Part shown: piece after piece, positions 1-10,149 of the stretch
Position numbering within the stretch: the first letter of the stretch is position 1
Layout: each line of letters begins with the position of its first letter
Source: Glandiceps talaboti
Lineage: Eukaryota > Hemichordata > Enteropneusta > Spengelidae
NCBI RefSeq assembly: GCF_964340395.1
Contig: NC_135562.1
Span: 19,434,626-19,460,625, forward strand
Direction: 5' to 3'
DNA: 26,000 nucleotides
The notes under the pieces: generated by a model
Database searches by the model: none
Told to the model about the DNA's origin: nothing
What the model saw: only the letters and a program-made list of their open reading frames with translations
Translations under genes and position numbers: made by a program

Positions 1-1610
1 CAGTCAGTAAATAACAGTTTTTGACGAGGTGTATATTCTGCACTGTGCAGTCAGTAAATAACAGTTTTTGACGAGGTGTATATTCTGCACTGTGCAGTCA
101 GTAAATAACAGTTTTTGACGAGGTGTATATTCTGCACTGTGCAGTCAGCAAATAACAGTTTTGACGAGGTGTATATTCTGCACTGTGCAGTCAGCAAATA
201 ACAGTTTTGACGAGGTGTATATTCTGCACTGTGCAGTCAGCAAATAACAGTTTTGACGAGGTGTATATTCTGCACTGTGCAGTCAGCAAATAACAGTTTT
301 GACGAGGTGTATATTCTGCACTGTGCAGTCAGCAAATAACAGTTTTGACGAGGTGTATATTCTGCACTGTGCAGTCAGCAAATAACAGTTTTGACGAGGT
401 GTATATTCTGCACTGTGCAGTCAGCAAATAACAGTTTTGACGAGGTGTATATTCTGCACTGTGCAGTCAGCAAATAACAGTTTTGACGAGGTGTATATTC
501 TGCACTGTGCAGTCAGCAAATAACAGTTTTGACGAGGTGTATATTCTGCACTGTGCAGTCAGCAAATAACAGTTTTGACGAGGTGTATATTCTGCACTGT
601 GCAGTCAGCAAATAACAGTTTTGACGAGGTGTATATTCTGCACTGTGCAGTCAGTAAATAACAGTTTTGACGAGGTGTATATTCTGCACTGTGCAGTCAG
701 TAAATAACAGTTTTTGACGAGGTGTATATTCTGCACTGTGCAGTCAGTAAATAACAGTTTTTGACGAGGTGTATATTCTGCACTGTGCAGTCAGTAAATA
801 ACAGTTTTTGACGAGGTGTATATTCTGCACTGTGCAGTCAGTAAATAACAGTTTTTGACGAGGTGTATATTCTGCACTGTGCAGTCAGTAAATAACAGTT
901 TTTGACGAGGTGTATATTCTGCACTGTGCAGTCAGCAAATAACAGTTTTTGACGAGGTGTATATTCTGCACTGTGCAGTCAGCAAATAACAGTTTTGACG
1001 AGGTGTATATTCTGCACTGTGCAGTCAGCAAATAACAGTTTTGACGAGGTGTATATTCTGCACTGTGCAGTCAGCAAATAACAGTTTTGACGAGGTGTAT
1101 ATTCTGCACTGTGCAGTCAGCAAATAACAGTTTTGACGAGGTGTATATTCTGCACTGTGCAGTCAGCAAATAACAGTTTTGACGAGGTGTATATTCTGCA
1201 CTGTGCAGTCAGCAAATAACAGTTTTGACGAGGTGTATATTCTGCACTGTGCAGTCAGCAAATAACAGTTTTTGACGAGGTGTATATTCTGCACTGTGCA
1301 GTCAGTAAATAACAGTTTTTGACGAGGTGTATATTCTGCACTGTGCAGTCAGCAAATAACAGTTTTTGACGAGGTGTATATTCTGCACTGTGCAGTCAGT
1401 AAATAACAGTTTTTGACGAGGTGTATATTCTGCACTGTGCAGTCAGTAAATAACAGTTTTTGACGAGGTGTATATTCTGCACTGTGCAGTCAGTAAATAA
1501 CAGTTTTTGACGAGGTGTATATTCTGCACTGTGCAGTCAGTAAATAACAGTTTTTGACGAGGTGTATATTCTGCACTGTGTAGTCAGCAAATAACAGTTT
1601 TGACGAGATG
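1..1610. repeat. 46/47-bp satellite (minisatellite) array, 34 full units
   Basis: Thirty-four complete head-to-tail units plus a partial degraded one (1581-1610), with no spacer between units. Units differ at two linked sites: CAGTCAGTAAAT with five T (47 bp) or CAGTCAGCAAAT with four T (46 bp). Each junction carries the hyphenated palindrome CTGCACTGTGCAG. Units 1-3 are the 47-bp type, 4-14 the 46-bp type, 15 is a hybrid (GTA with four T), 16-20 are 47-bp type, 21 is a hybrid (GCA with five T), 22-27 are 46-bp type, and 28-34 are mixed. The array reaches the left edge, so its full length is unknown. It contains no gene. Confidence 0.98.
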
Positions 1611-1864
1611 TGACTGTACAATTGAGTACATATAAAGCGTCCTTGAAATGTGTATACTTTGTCATTATACGTGTTATAGGATGAACAAGAACATGCAGTT
1701 GTCTGTGTATATGTTTCATTTGTTTATTGTCAATATTAATTTACTGTAGGTTCTTCAAAAAAATACATGCTATTGGTTAGATAATTAATTACCTCAACAA
1801 AATACTGTGCACACAGTCTGTTAGAAAAAAAGGTGTAGTATACTACAGCCTCGAGAGCGTCGCT

Positions 1865-2133
1865 AGCAGCAAGCGACTGTTTGTTTGTATGTACCGATAT
1901 CTATGGCATACTCTGCATTCTCTTTATCACTATTAATATCCTAGTACTGTGCGCCCTCATCGACTACATATGACTATAGACTCGGAGGCGTCGCAAAAAT
2001 ACGGCGGGTCACAACAGCATGTCAACGAATGATTAGTTGACTGTGTAGTCGATGAGTACAAGGATATTATTAGAAAGCGTACAAGTGTGCGATAGATAGA
2101 TATATCGGTACATACAAACAGTCGCTTTCTGCT
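1865..2133. mobile_element. Fold-back MITE-like element with long inverted repeats
   Basis: The left arm (AGCAGCAAGCGACTGTTTG, then TGTATGTACCGATATCTA) is repeated in inverse orientation at the right end, ending in CAGTCGCTTTCTGCT. A second inverted block inside (around 1938-1972 and 2044-2075) carries CTCATCGACTACAT on the left and TGTAGTCGATGAG on the right. Together these make a roughly 270-bp hairpin-forming element with no coding capacity. No clear target-site duplication was found at these boundaries, so the exact ends and the superfamily are uncertain. Confidence 0.6.
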
Positions 2134-2566
2134 GAGTCTTAAAAATGTAGTTGTTTTAGAATTAACATATATTTTATTACTATATTACGATTACAAACAA
2201 TAACTAGATTTCAAAGATGTATCTTGCCACATGCCCCTGTGATTCTTATTTTGGTTTCATTGTTATACAAGGTCATGGAGGTGAAGACGGGCTGAAAACT
2301 ATTTCTTGCATCAATATGGAAAAGACAACCATTTCAATGATCACAGATTGAGACCAGACTTAACGATTTTTTTAACTGTTATTTTATCTCCAAAAATATA
2401 ATAAATGGTTACCGTGATGATTTACAATAATTGTGTGCTAGTAACAATTCTTGTGAGATCGTTACCATGGATACTGAGTGAAGTGGGAATAATTCAGTCC
2501 GTGGTCCTATATATATTTCAATGGTAAGTAAACTATAACAAAGGTTGGGGATTTCTATCTGTTTGT
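2134..2566. other. Non-coding stretch, nothing recognised
   Basis: AT-rich sequence downstream of the last recognised Ig exon. No open frame of useful length, no convincing further Ig or transmembrane exon on the minus strand, and no obvious repeat. Confidence 0.5.
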
Positions 2567-2661
2567 TGCCTGGGGTAGGGATCGCCTACGTGTCTGGGGT
2601 AGGGGTAACCTACATGTCTGGGGTGGAGATAGCCTACGTGTCTGGGTGGGAATAGCCTATA
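2567..2661. repeat. 24-bp minisatellite, four diverged units
   Basis: Four adjacent units of 24, 24, 24 and 23 bp built on TGTCTGGGGTAGGG followed by a CCTACG-like tail, at 2567, 2591, 2615 and 2639. They differ by a few substitutions. Confidence 0.8.
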
Positions 2662-2791
2662 TGTAGACTCGAAGGACTAATGCAACTACGCTATCTGTAC
2701 CCTAATTGATATTTTGACTTTATGGAAAGACAAATATCAAATAGGATAGCCAATAGCGTAGTAGCGATAATCCTTCAAGTTCAAGTCTACA
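2662..2791. mobile_element. Short fold-back (MITE-like) element
   Basis: Begins TGTAGACT and ends AGTCTACA. The arms extend about 60 bp: left CTACGCTATCTGTACCC then TTGATATTT, matched in inverse on the right by CTACGCTATTGGCTATCC then TTGATATTT. It lies just downstream (minus strand) of the Ig C2-like exon, in the intron or downstream flank. No unambiguous target-site duplication. Confidence 0.6.
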
Positions 2792-2836
2792 GGTAAGCTA
2801 GAGTTGGGATGGTTAGAGTACTTTAGACCAACTTAC

Positions 2837-3157
2837 TTGTATTCAGCATAATTTGGTCAGTTTTAAACTGTCCTTGTAGTAATGGTGAGTTCTGCTTGGA
2901 GTCACATTTCAAGATAGCGTTGTTGTCAATTTTCACTGGCATGAACGAGATGGTGCTAGTAGTGGTGTACGTACCATCTAAGTTGATTTCTTGTCTGGTG
3001 GATCCACCTGGTAGTATCTGGTTATTCTTTCTCCATTCTAGTTCGGCCATGGGCAGTGCTCTCGTTGCCCTACACTCGAATTGCGCCATTTTGCTGCGAG
3101 GGGTGTACACCCGTGATCCGGTAGGGTAGTTCAGTATGTCGACCATTTGAGGCAAAT
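2837..3157 (-). CDS. Immunoglobulin-superfamily gene, exon 3: C2-like Ig domain
   Basis: Coding exon of 321 bases (107 codons), phase 1 at both ends. The acceptor reads TTATGTAATTTCAG just before it (AG at 3158-3159) and the donor is GTAAGT at 2831-2836. Spliced to exon 2 it gives precursor residues 134-240. Seen: a first cysteine in QFECRAT (residue 162), a tryptophan in LEWRKN (175), and a second cysteine in ILKCDSK (218), the Cys/Trp/Cys core of an Ig fold. The B-strand context and missing DxGxYxC signature suggest a C2/CD80-like domain. In families with this V-C2 layout this domain is the membrane-proximal module of a surface receptor or adhesion protein. The exon ends on a donor, so the protein must continue, but no further exon was recognised between here and the left edge. 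Confidence 0.85.
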
Positions 3158-3518
3158 CTGAAATTACATAAAATAAAGTATATACACATGGCACTGAACC
3201 ACTACTAATTCAAATAGAGAATCGATATAGTTAAAAGAAAATTTTATATCTAATGAACAAAGTAGTGCCATGATACGTACCCCGACTACCTACCAACCCA
3301 CCTGCCCGCCTACCTGCCTACCTACCTACCACATTACGTACATGCGATACGTACGTATACATACATACATACATACATACATACATACATACATACATAC
3401 ATACATACATACATACATACATACATACACACATACACACACATACATACATACATACATACATACATACATACATACATACATACATACATACATACAT
3501 ACATACATACATACATTG

Positions 3519-3549
<31 letters not shown>

Positions 3550-3594
3550 CATACATACATACATACATACATACATACATACATACATACATTG

Positions 3595-3625
<31 letters not shown>

Positions 3626-3694
3626 CATACATACATACATACATACATACATACATACATACATACATACATACATACATACATACATACTCAC
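3158..3694 (-). repeat. Intron between V-set and C2-like exons, mostly (CATA)n microsatellite
   Basis: The intron is 537 bp with minus-strand donor GTGAGT and acceptor TTTCAG. From about 3356 to 3690 it is a near-perfect CATA tetranucleotide tract, interrupted by CACA variants near 3426-3445 and by two CATTGTTA interruptions about 76 bp apart (near 3516 and 3592). The tract abuts the donor directly. Open frames reading MYVC or IHTY through it are repeat artefacts. Confidence 0.95.
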
Positions 3695-4060
3695 TTTGAA
3701 CCATAAGACGTGTTGTTCCAGAGCCCATTTGCTTAGTAATGTAGAAGCTAATTTCACATTTGTAAGTGCCTGTGTCTAGTGTTTCCAATCGACTGATGGT
3801 CAAAGAAGCACTAGTGCCTGAACTTGCAACATTGACACGTCCTATGAAACGCCCATGTGTCGTCCCACTGCCAGTACTGCCAGCTCTACTGTAGAAGACT
3901 TCAGTCACGCCACCCTTCTCTGGAGTGAACTCCCAAGTTACGACGAAATTAGAACCTCCTGCGGCGTTAAAGTTACACTTCAAGGTTACAGATTGGTCTT
4001 TAAGTCCCTCTTTTGAAGGATCTGTAGTGACGGTCACTTGTCCAGTACACATGTGGAGAA
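3695..4060 (-). CDS. Immunoglobulin-superfamily gene, exon 2: V-set Ig domain
   Basis: Coding exon of 366 bases (122 codons), phase 1 at both ends. Acceptor TTTCATCCTACAG (AG at 4061-4062), donor GTGAGT at 3689-3694. It completes the signal peptide and encodes a V-type Ig domain, precursor residues 19-133. Seen: B-strand cysteine in VTLKCNF (residue 40), core tryptophan in VVTWEF (54), the F-strand signature DTGTYKC with its cysteine at 113, SASLTISRL typical of E strand, and a G-strand MGSGTTRLMV resembling the GxG bulge of antigen-receptor J segments. V-set domains usually mediate ligand or self-recognition at the cell surface. A V domain followed by a C2-like domain is known from nectin/CD80-like proteins and amphioxus V-and-C-domain proteins; which family this belongs to cannot be decided by eye. 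Confidence 0.9.
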
Positions 4061-4261
4061 CTGTAGGATGAAAGATGGAAATGAGAATTTAATAGCGTAA
4101 TTCAAATCGGTATAAACATACAATAACGTTAGATTAATATACATCTGCGGGAATAGAGTGATATCTGTGTGACATCAAGTACTTTTAACTTTGATACAAG
4201 GTCATCCATCAGTGCATCTCTACCAAGACGAGCGTTCATAGAACAAAAACAAACAAATAAA

Positions 4262-4275
4262 CAGACCGACCGACC

Positions 4276-4358
<83 letters not shown>
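4262..4358. repeat. (GACA)n microsatellite
   Basis: Roughly 24 tetranucleotide units, the first few being GACC and the rest GACA. The open frame reading TDRQTDRQ through it is an artefact. Confidence 0.95.
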
Positions 4359-4361
<3 letters not shown>

Positions 4362-5350
4362 ATGTATCGGTCCATATTGTAAAGTTCTTTCAAATCAGGA
4401 GATTTACATTACAACATCTTACCAAATATTCAATTTCAGGGTCGGAAAAAAGAAAGAAAAAAAAAGAGTTCTTTGGCGACGGCTAATATACAGACAGATT
4501 TAACCGCCGCCATCACAACTAAACTACGTGATTGAGTAACGAAGTACATTCTCTGGAAATAAAATCTCTATACCGTACGCTCTAATGTTTTACATTCATA
4601 GACGACTGGGTGTAGCAAACGAAACAGCTTAAAATATAGTAAACGAACTTTATTGGCACAGTTTTTAGTTATATTGACGACTAAATGGGGAAAGTGAAAG
4701 GTGGTCGTACGTGTCCGCTCACTACAACTTTTAACGACATACCATCCCAGTGAATCTACATGCCCACTACCCAGGAATATGTGACCGTCTGCCATTTCGC
4801 TCTCCCCATATCAACATACTCTCAACTGCTCTCTCCCCATCATTCAACTTCATTTTTTCCTTATATTCGCCATATTCAACACCATGACAATTCCAAACGA
4901 ATAATTTTGAGTGTTATATTTTTAACACAAATGACGTATACACTCTTATCAAATTATTAACACTCAAATGCAGCCAACATTGGCTATACTGTTCCCATCT
5001 CCCCTTACCACTCAGTTGAAATTCAAGTTTTGCTGGCAGAAATACTGGCTGGTTCTTTCCTTCCCATTACAAAAACTATCCCCTCCCACTAAAAAAAATC
5101 GTAGACGAACAGCTTCGTTGGCTGAATATGCTATTTATTACCTCGTGTGATTGCTCTCATTGAAACCATTACGAAATTAGTATGTGATCGATATTGATCT
5201 TTAGTGTTTTCGAAAGTCAAATGCAAAGTCTCTGAAATATCGAGTTTCAATCAGGTGAAAAAGACACACCGAGGAACTTTTTTTCCAAATGAAAACTAAT
5301 AAAATTTGGTCGCAGTGTTTTTTTCAAAAGCACCACACAGCACCACCCAG

Positions 5351-5473
5351 TAAGTCAAGTAGACTGTAAGATACGTCGTGACGTTTCGCCCTCACCGGCC
5401 TCCTCTCGTGGTAGGGGTTGGCCGATGTGTGAGGGCGCCCCGTCACGGCGTACCTTACAGACTATAAGTCAAG
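5351..5473. mobile_element. 105-bp MITE flanked by 9-bp target-site duplication
   Basis: The element at 5360-5464 begins TAGACTGTAAGATACG and ends CGTACCTTACAGACTA. Its terminal inverted repeats extend about 35 bp (GTCGTGACG...CGCCCTCA against GCCGTGACG...CGCCCTCA). It is bracketed by perfect direct repeats TAAGTCAAG at 5351-5359 and 5465-5473. A 9-bp duplication is characteristic of Mutator-like elements and also seen with Merlin-type (8-9 bp); superfamily assignment is inference. The element is far too short to encode transposase, so it is non-autonomous. Confidence 0.85.
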
Positions 5474-6492
5474 AGGCTATCGTGGTTATATATATATATC
5501 CCTAAACCATGACTACTTTAGTTCCAACTCATACAGGTGGTACTGTGTATATACAAACAAATACGTATGCGTGATTTATAGAACCGTCCAAAGTCCATCT
5601 TACGTTTACTTTATTTGAAGTGAGCTCATGACACAAATATTCAAAACTCGATGCGATATCTAGAGTGGGAGTCGTTGGTACACTGTTCACGTTATTTATA
5701 TTTATCACTAGTATAAATCAAAGTGGCTGTGTTAGTAATTGTGCGTGTGTTTTACTAAAATGAAGAAACAATTCATGTAATTTGGTAATTTGAGATGAGT
5801 TAACGATAATTTTGCACGAAAACAAGAAAATGTGTTTGAGAGCAGACTGACCGAGATTCAAATGTAATAGGACAATTGGTGATGTTTTGCGAACACCAAA
5901 CTTTCATTTTTTGTCTTAGTTATTAATGGCAGCAGTCTATACGTACACTCAAAATAAATCCTAGCCAAGAGACCTGTCTCAATCTCAATATCTTACGAAG
6001 ATTCTTCAGATATCAAAACTACTCTATGCTGCATCATCGCTTGCATGCTTTCGAGAACATTTTTCAGTCCGTTATTATTGACTTTTGCCCTACTGCAATG
6101 TGACGTTTAATACCCTCTGAACTACGTTAAATCCATCAACGCGTATTTAACGTGAGTGGCAACGGGGTTAAGAAGTTATTAGACAAACTACATCAAAATG
6201 GCGGCAAACTCACCATGCGATGGCAATATCTCTTAAAGTTATCAGTACATAAAATATTTCCCTGTAAACCTCATGCAATACTATCATACAATTATTCTGA
6301 GTTTTAAGTTCGTTTCATATTTTGACGACACCAAGATTGAAATAAGAGTAGGAGATATTTCTTTCTTGTCCTGTATATCTATCTAATGTATGAGATAACG
6401 AAACACACAATGATAGATATTTTACGCCACATTCTTCGTGGTTATTGATCGTCTTCTTGTGTTGTGGGTGGGTGTCACGGTAGGTTGTGGTC

Positions 6493-6630
6493 TTATATAG
6501 TGGTGGTAATAGTGGTGGTGATTGGATAGTAGTGGTGGTGCTGGTGGGGTAGTAGAGGTAATGGTGGTGGTGATGATAGTGGTGGTGGTGTTAGAGGTGG
6601 TGATGGAGATGTGGGTAGTAATGATGGGGA

Positions 6631-6688
<58 letters not shown>

Positions 6689-6760
6689 GGTGGTGGAGAT
6701 GTGGGTAGTAATGGTAGGAATGTTTGCAGTAATGGTGGTAGTGGTGGTGGTGCTATAGTG
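6493..6760. repeat. Imperfect (GGT)n/(GTT)n microsatellite
   Basis: Trinucleotide-rich tract containing TGGTGG units, a run of about 14 TTG units (6630-6673), and two copies of a GGAGATGTGGGTAGTAATG segment (near 6605 and 6695), suggesting internal duplication. Open frames of poly-Val, poly-Leu or Pro/Thr across it are artefacts. Confidence 0.9.
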
Positions 6761-6925
6761 ATATTGGGGTTAATGCTGTGAGGTGGAGATGTTGAACTAG
6801 GTCCAGACAATGTCGGGAGTAGGCCCAGTTAGATTTTTTGGAGTTCAGGCCTTCAACTCAGCCAATTTGATCCAAACACAGGTATTGATTAATGCAGTGC
6901 TTTCAGGCACACTCCATATGGTGTT

Positions 6926-6971
6926 GGTATTGGTGGTGGTGGTGGTGGTGGTGGTGGTGGTGGTGGTGGTG

Positions 6972-7007
<36 letters not shown>

Positions 7008-7131
7008 GCAGCAGTAGTAGTAGTAGTAATAGTAGTAGTAGTAGTAATAGTAGTAGTAGTAGTAGTAGTAGTTGTTGTTGTAGTAGTAGTAGTAGTAGTA
7101 GTAGCAGTAACAGTACTAGTAGCAGTAGCAA

Positions 7132-7216
<85 letters not shown>

Positions 7217-7230
7217 GGTGGTGGTAGTTA

Positions 7231-7288
<58 letters not shown>

Positions 7289-7313
7289 GGTGGTGGTAGT
7301 AGTGGTGTTAGTT

Positions 7314-7367
<54 letters not shown>
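6926..7367. repeat. (GGT)n followed by (AGT)n compound microsatellite, about 440 bp
   Basis: A GGT run (6930-6980) passes into alternating AGT, AGC and GGT blocks up to 7367 with almost no interruption of the 3-bp period. The resulting poly-Val frame on the plus strand is not a gene. Confidence 0.95.
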
Positions 7368-8582
7368 AGAAATATTCAATTCTAATAAAAACTATCAATT
7401 GGGTGGCATGGCAAAGGTTTGGGACTGGGATTGGGACTCGTGTCCCTTTTCACGTCTGACAATATTTTAACCAATGATATACAAATATTTGAATATGGGG
7501 AGATTCATGTATCAGAGAAAGAAACTTGAGGGAAGGCCACTTTTTAGCATGACAGAATCGACGGAGGGTTACATTTTAAGCAACAGATTGAGCCTGATTT
7601 CCTTTTCCCTGTAATTACTGAACAATCACATTTCTTACACATTCAAAAACATAACGATGTAACCTGACAATTAATTATGCCATATAGTGTCCTATAACTT
7701 AAGATTAATGTTCAGCACGTGACACGCGTCAAACAAGGTTTTTGAACTTTCCCACACTATACAAGGAAAACCGTTCGAACAATTGTTTGCAATTTTTTCG
7801 GTAAATTTTGTTCACTGACACCTCAAGTTGATTTTTGACTGAAAGATAAACTAAAACTAAATGAGTTTTTGTCAAAATCGTGAACGATTAACGTCAAGAT
7901 TTACAGGAAATGTGTCATTTTAATTCAGTATGTGTCTGCCAGGGTTAGGAAACTACACACGATGACCTCGAACGGTATGGCACAATAACGCACGGTCTGG
8001 TCACGTGGTTGGAGAGATGTGTCACTCTCTCTACATAATGACGTCACTCGATAAGGATGGACACGGCAACACATTTGACCCGATACGGTCAACTAATTAC
8101 ATATGCGTAATTTGATTTATGATGGTATATATGGCGTAGGTGAAATATCAACCAGTGTGAATACTGTGTCATAAATAACTAAAACAAACACGAGTAAACA
8201 AAAACGTACAAAGAAACCGTGCGTGGAAATATTACTTATGCGAGCTATGACAAATTTCTGGTCCAGAAAGTAGCCGAAAGCGAGAAAACGAAATCGTGGC
8301 ATGAAAGCCCGGGCCGGGCATGAATGTGAGGAGTGTGCTTATGAGTGTGCTTCTTATCTTAACGGATTGGTATATACATATATTAAGTACACAAAGACGG
8401 ACCCATGTATGACCCCAACCTGGGGTACTGACAACTTGAGTTTAACACTCAAAATTGCGAATCAAGCTGCTTTTTTTTTTTTTTTTAGCATTATTCTCTT
8501 TTATTTTTAACCGTAATTTGCTTCTAGTATTAACAAAATGTCCTATCAATATATAAATATATATTAATCAGATGAAAGTGTT

Positions 8583-8618
8583 GAGGAAAAAACCGCGCGT
8601 CTCGGGTTTTTTTCCTTC
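8583..8618. other. Imperfect hairpin
   Basis: Arm GAGGAAAAAACC is followed by a short GC-rich loop (GCGCGTCTC) and the opposing arm GGTTTTTTTCCTTC. It could form a stem of about 12 bp. No function is assigned. Confidence 0.4.
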
Positions 8619-8888
8619 AGATTATTGTTGAAATGTTCGCAAATCCTAGATGTTCTGATGTTTTCATGGTCAATGTGTTTAGACGAATTAACAAGATTTT
8701 TTTATTTCGACATGATTGATATTTAGGACGATTAACTTCAGAAAGCGATAAAACTGAGCACTTTAACATCCCGCCATTTTAAGGTAATTAATTTGTAGTA
8801 AAATTGAACGTTGTTGATATGGCACGTTTTTTCAGACAATCAGCATAGTGGGAAAATAAATTTGCAACGAAAGACTTTACACTTACCC

Positions 8889-8922
8889 GTCAAAACGAAG
8901 ACAACTGCAAATGGTGACATTT
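8889..8922 (-). CDS. Immunoglobulin-superfamily gene, exon 1: start codon and signal peptide
   Basis: ATG at 8922-8920 with A at -3 (TTCAAAATG). The coding part is 34 bases and ends at a strong donor, GTAAGTGT, in phase 1. Joined to the phase-1 acceptor of the V-set exon it gives MSPFAVVFVLTVLHMCTG followed by QVTVTTDP, a textbook short signal peptide (hydrophobic core, small residues at -1/-3) immediately preceding the mature V domain. That fit, across 4.8 kb and in frame, is the main reason to believe both the exon and the start. Being only 11 codons, it is invisible to simple ORF searches. Upstream on the minus strand, TTTAG/GTAAGAA at 8941-8951 could be a 5'UTR splice site, so the mRNA start is not settled. 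Confidence 0.8.
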
Positions 8923-9343
8923 TGAAGACTTTTTCCAAATTTCTTACCTAAACAGGTTGGTAGGGTTCGACTTTATGATACACACAAGTGAATTCCAACC
9001 GCCAGTGAAGTGTTCTTTCACTCTGTACACAATGTGATAAATCCGCGCAGCAGAAATAAAGTTCCTACCAAAATACGCTTCGATAGAAAAGAAGGACCCG
9101 GGGATATGAATCATTTTAGCTAACACAATTTTAAAAATTGTATAACAAGCACATGAAAGGTGAATACAGAGAGCCAAAGTACAAACCTGTCAAAATTTAT
9201 TTCAACACAGAATCTGCGGTAGAATACATTTATTTCACCTAGTTGGAAGAGTAACTGTTACTGCATGTCGCGAGTTTAATAAAACTGTCACTGATCGACA
9301 ATATACAATGGCTGAGCAACAAACATTATACTGTTATGATATT

Positions 9344-9358
9344 GTATATATATAGTAT
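9344..9358 (-). promoter_or_regulatory. Possible TATA element upstream of the Ig gene
   Basis: On the minus strand the run CTATATATATACAAT lies about 430 bp upstream of the Ig start codon, the only strong TATA-like string in the proximal upstream region. AT-rich sequence gives such matches by chance, and a 5'UTR of about 400 bases would be implied, so this is a weak call. Confidence 0.25.
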
Positions 9359-9697
9359 GTGGAGCAATAAATACTACTGTTCATACATCAGACTTGTAAC
9401 CTGTTTTACGCAGATAAATCCCCCAAATCGTATATTACGAGGCAAAGTTACGGGTTTCAGCGAAATTTAGACCCATAACCCAGGTTAGTGTCAATGGTAT
9501 TTGAAGTATAAAGTCGTTGTGATATGTGGGATATACACATAGTGAACTGAAATGGGGACACGCAGATGGAAAGCGTCATAAAAGTATATGTAAACATATA
9601 AACACCCTACCTGACATGGTAACTGTAAGTTTAAGGTCACAGTTACATTCTTGGTTTATATTTTCACACTGTCTGTCTGTCTCTTTCTCCCTTTGTT

Positions 9698-9801
9698 TGT
9701 ATGTATGTATGTATGTATGTATGTATGTATGTATGTATGTATGTATGTATGTATGTATGTATGTATGTATGTATGTATGTATGTATGTATGTGTGTGTGT
9801 G

Positions 9802-9845
<44 letters not shown>

Positions 9846-10124
9846 TGTGTGTGTATGTATGTATGTATGTATGTATGTATATGTGTGTGTATGTGTGTAT
9901 GTGTGTGTATATGTGTGTGTGTGTATGTGTGTATGTGTGTATGTATGTATGTATGTATGTATGTATGTATGTATGTATGTATGCATGCATGCATGCATGC
10001 ATGCATGTATGTATGTATGTATGTATGTATGTATGTATGTATGTATGTATGTATGTATGTATGTATGTATGTATGTATGGATGGATGGATGTATGTATGT
10101 ATGTATGTATGTATGTATGTATGT
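9698..10124. repeat. (TGTA)n compound microsatellite with (GT)n, (GTGC)n and (GCAT)n blocks
   Basis: A long TGTA tract with internal blocks of GT (9790-9814), GTGC (about 9814-9846), mixed TGTGTA (9880-9945), GCAT (9981-10005) and GGAT (10078-10090). Overlapping frames in all six phases reading MYVC or IHTY are artefacts of the 4-bp period. Confidence 0.97.
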
Positions 10125-10149
10125 TCGTCTGTCTGCATGTCTATATACC

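Larger units (their letters stand above)
4061..8888 (-). other. Large first intron of the Ig gene
   Basis: About 4.8 kb between the signal-peptide exon donor (GTAAGTGT, 8881-8888) and the V-set acceptor. It holds a (GACA)n tract (4262-4358), a 105-bp MITE with 9-bp target duplication (5351-5473), two trinucleotide blocks (6493-6760 and 6926-7367), a poly-T run near 8470-8486 and an imperfect hairpin (8583-8618). The remainder (4360-5350, 5474-6490, 7368-8460, 8620-8880) shows no exon or repeat that I can support. Confidence 0.75.

Noticed and set aside
1-1610. CRISPR-like array of regularly repeated units
   Set aside because: Units follow each other directly with no variable spacers, and the surroundings are animal DNA. 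It is a satellite.
2270-2360. Possible transmembrane exon of the Ig gene on the minus strand (hydrophobic stretch ending in a stop)
   Set aside because: No convincing polypyrimidine/AG acceptor in the required phase precedes it.
3270-3779. Long open frames of MYVC or IHTY
   Set aside because: They are translations of the (CATA)n microsatellite in several frames at once.
6493-7385. Poly-Val, poly-Leu and Pro/Thr-rich open frames
   Set aside because: They are produced by trinucleotide repeats and have no independent coding support.
8944-9177. 77-codon minus frame upstream of the Ig start as a separate gene or N-terminal exon
   Set aside because: It ends before the Ig ATG, has no domain and is not needed: the exon 1 signal peptide already gives a complete N-terminus.
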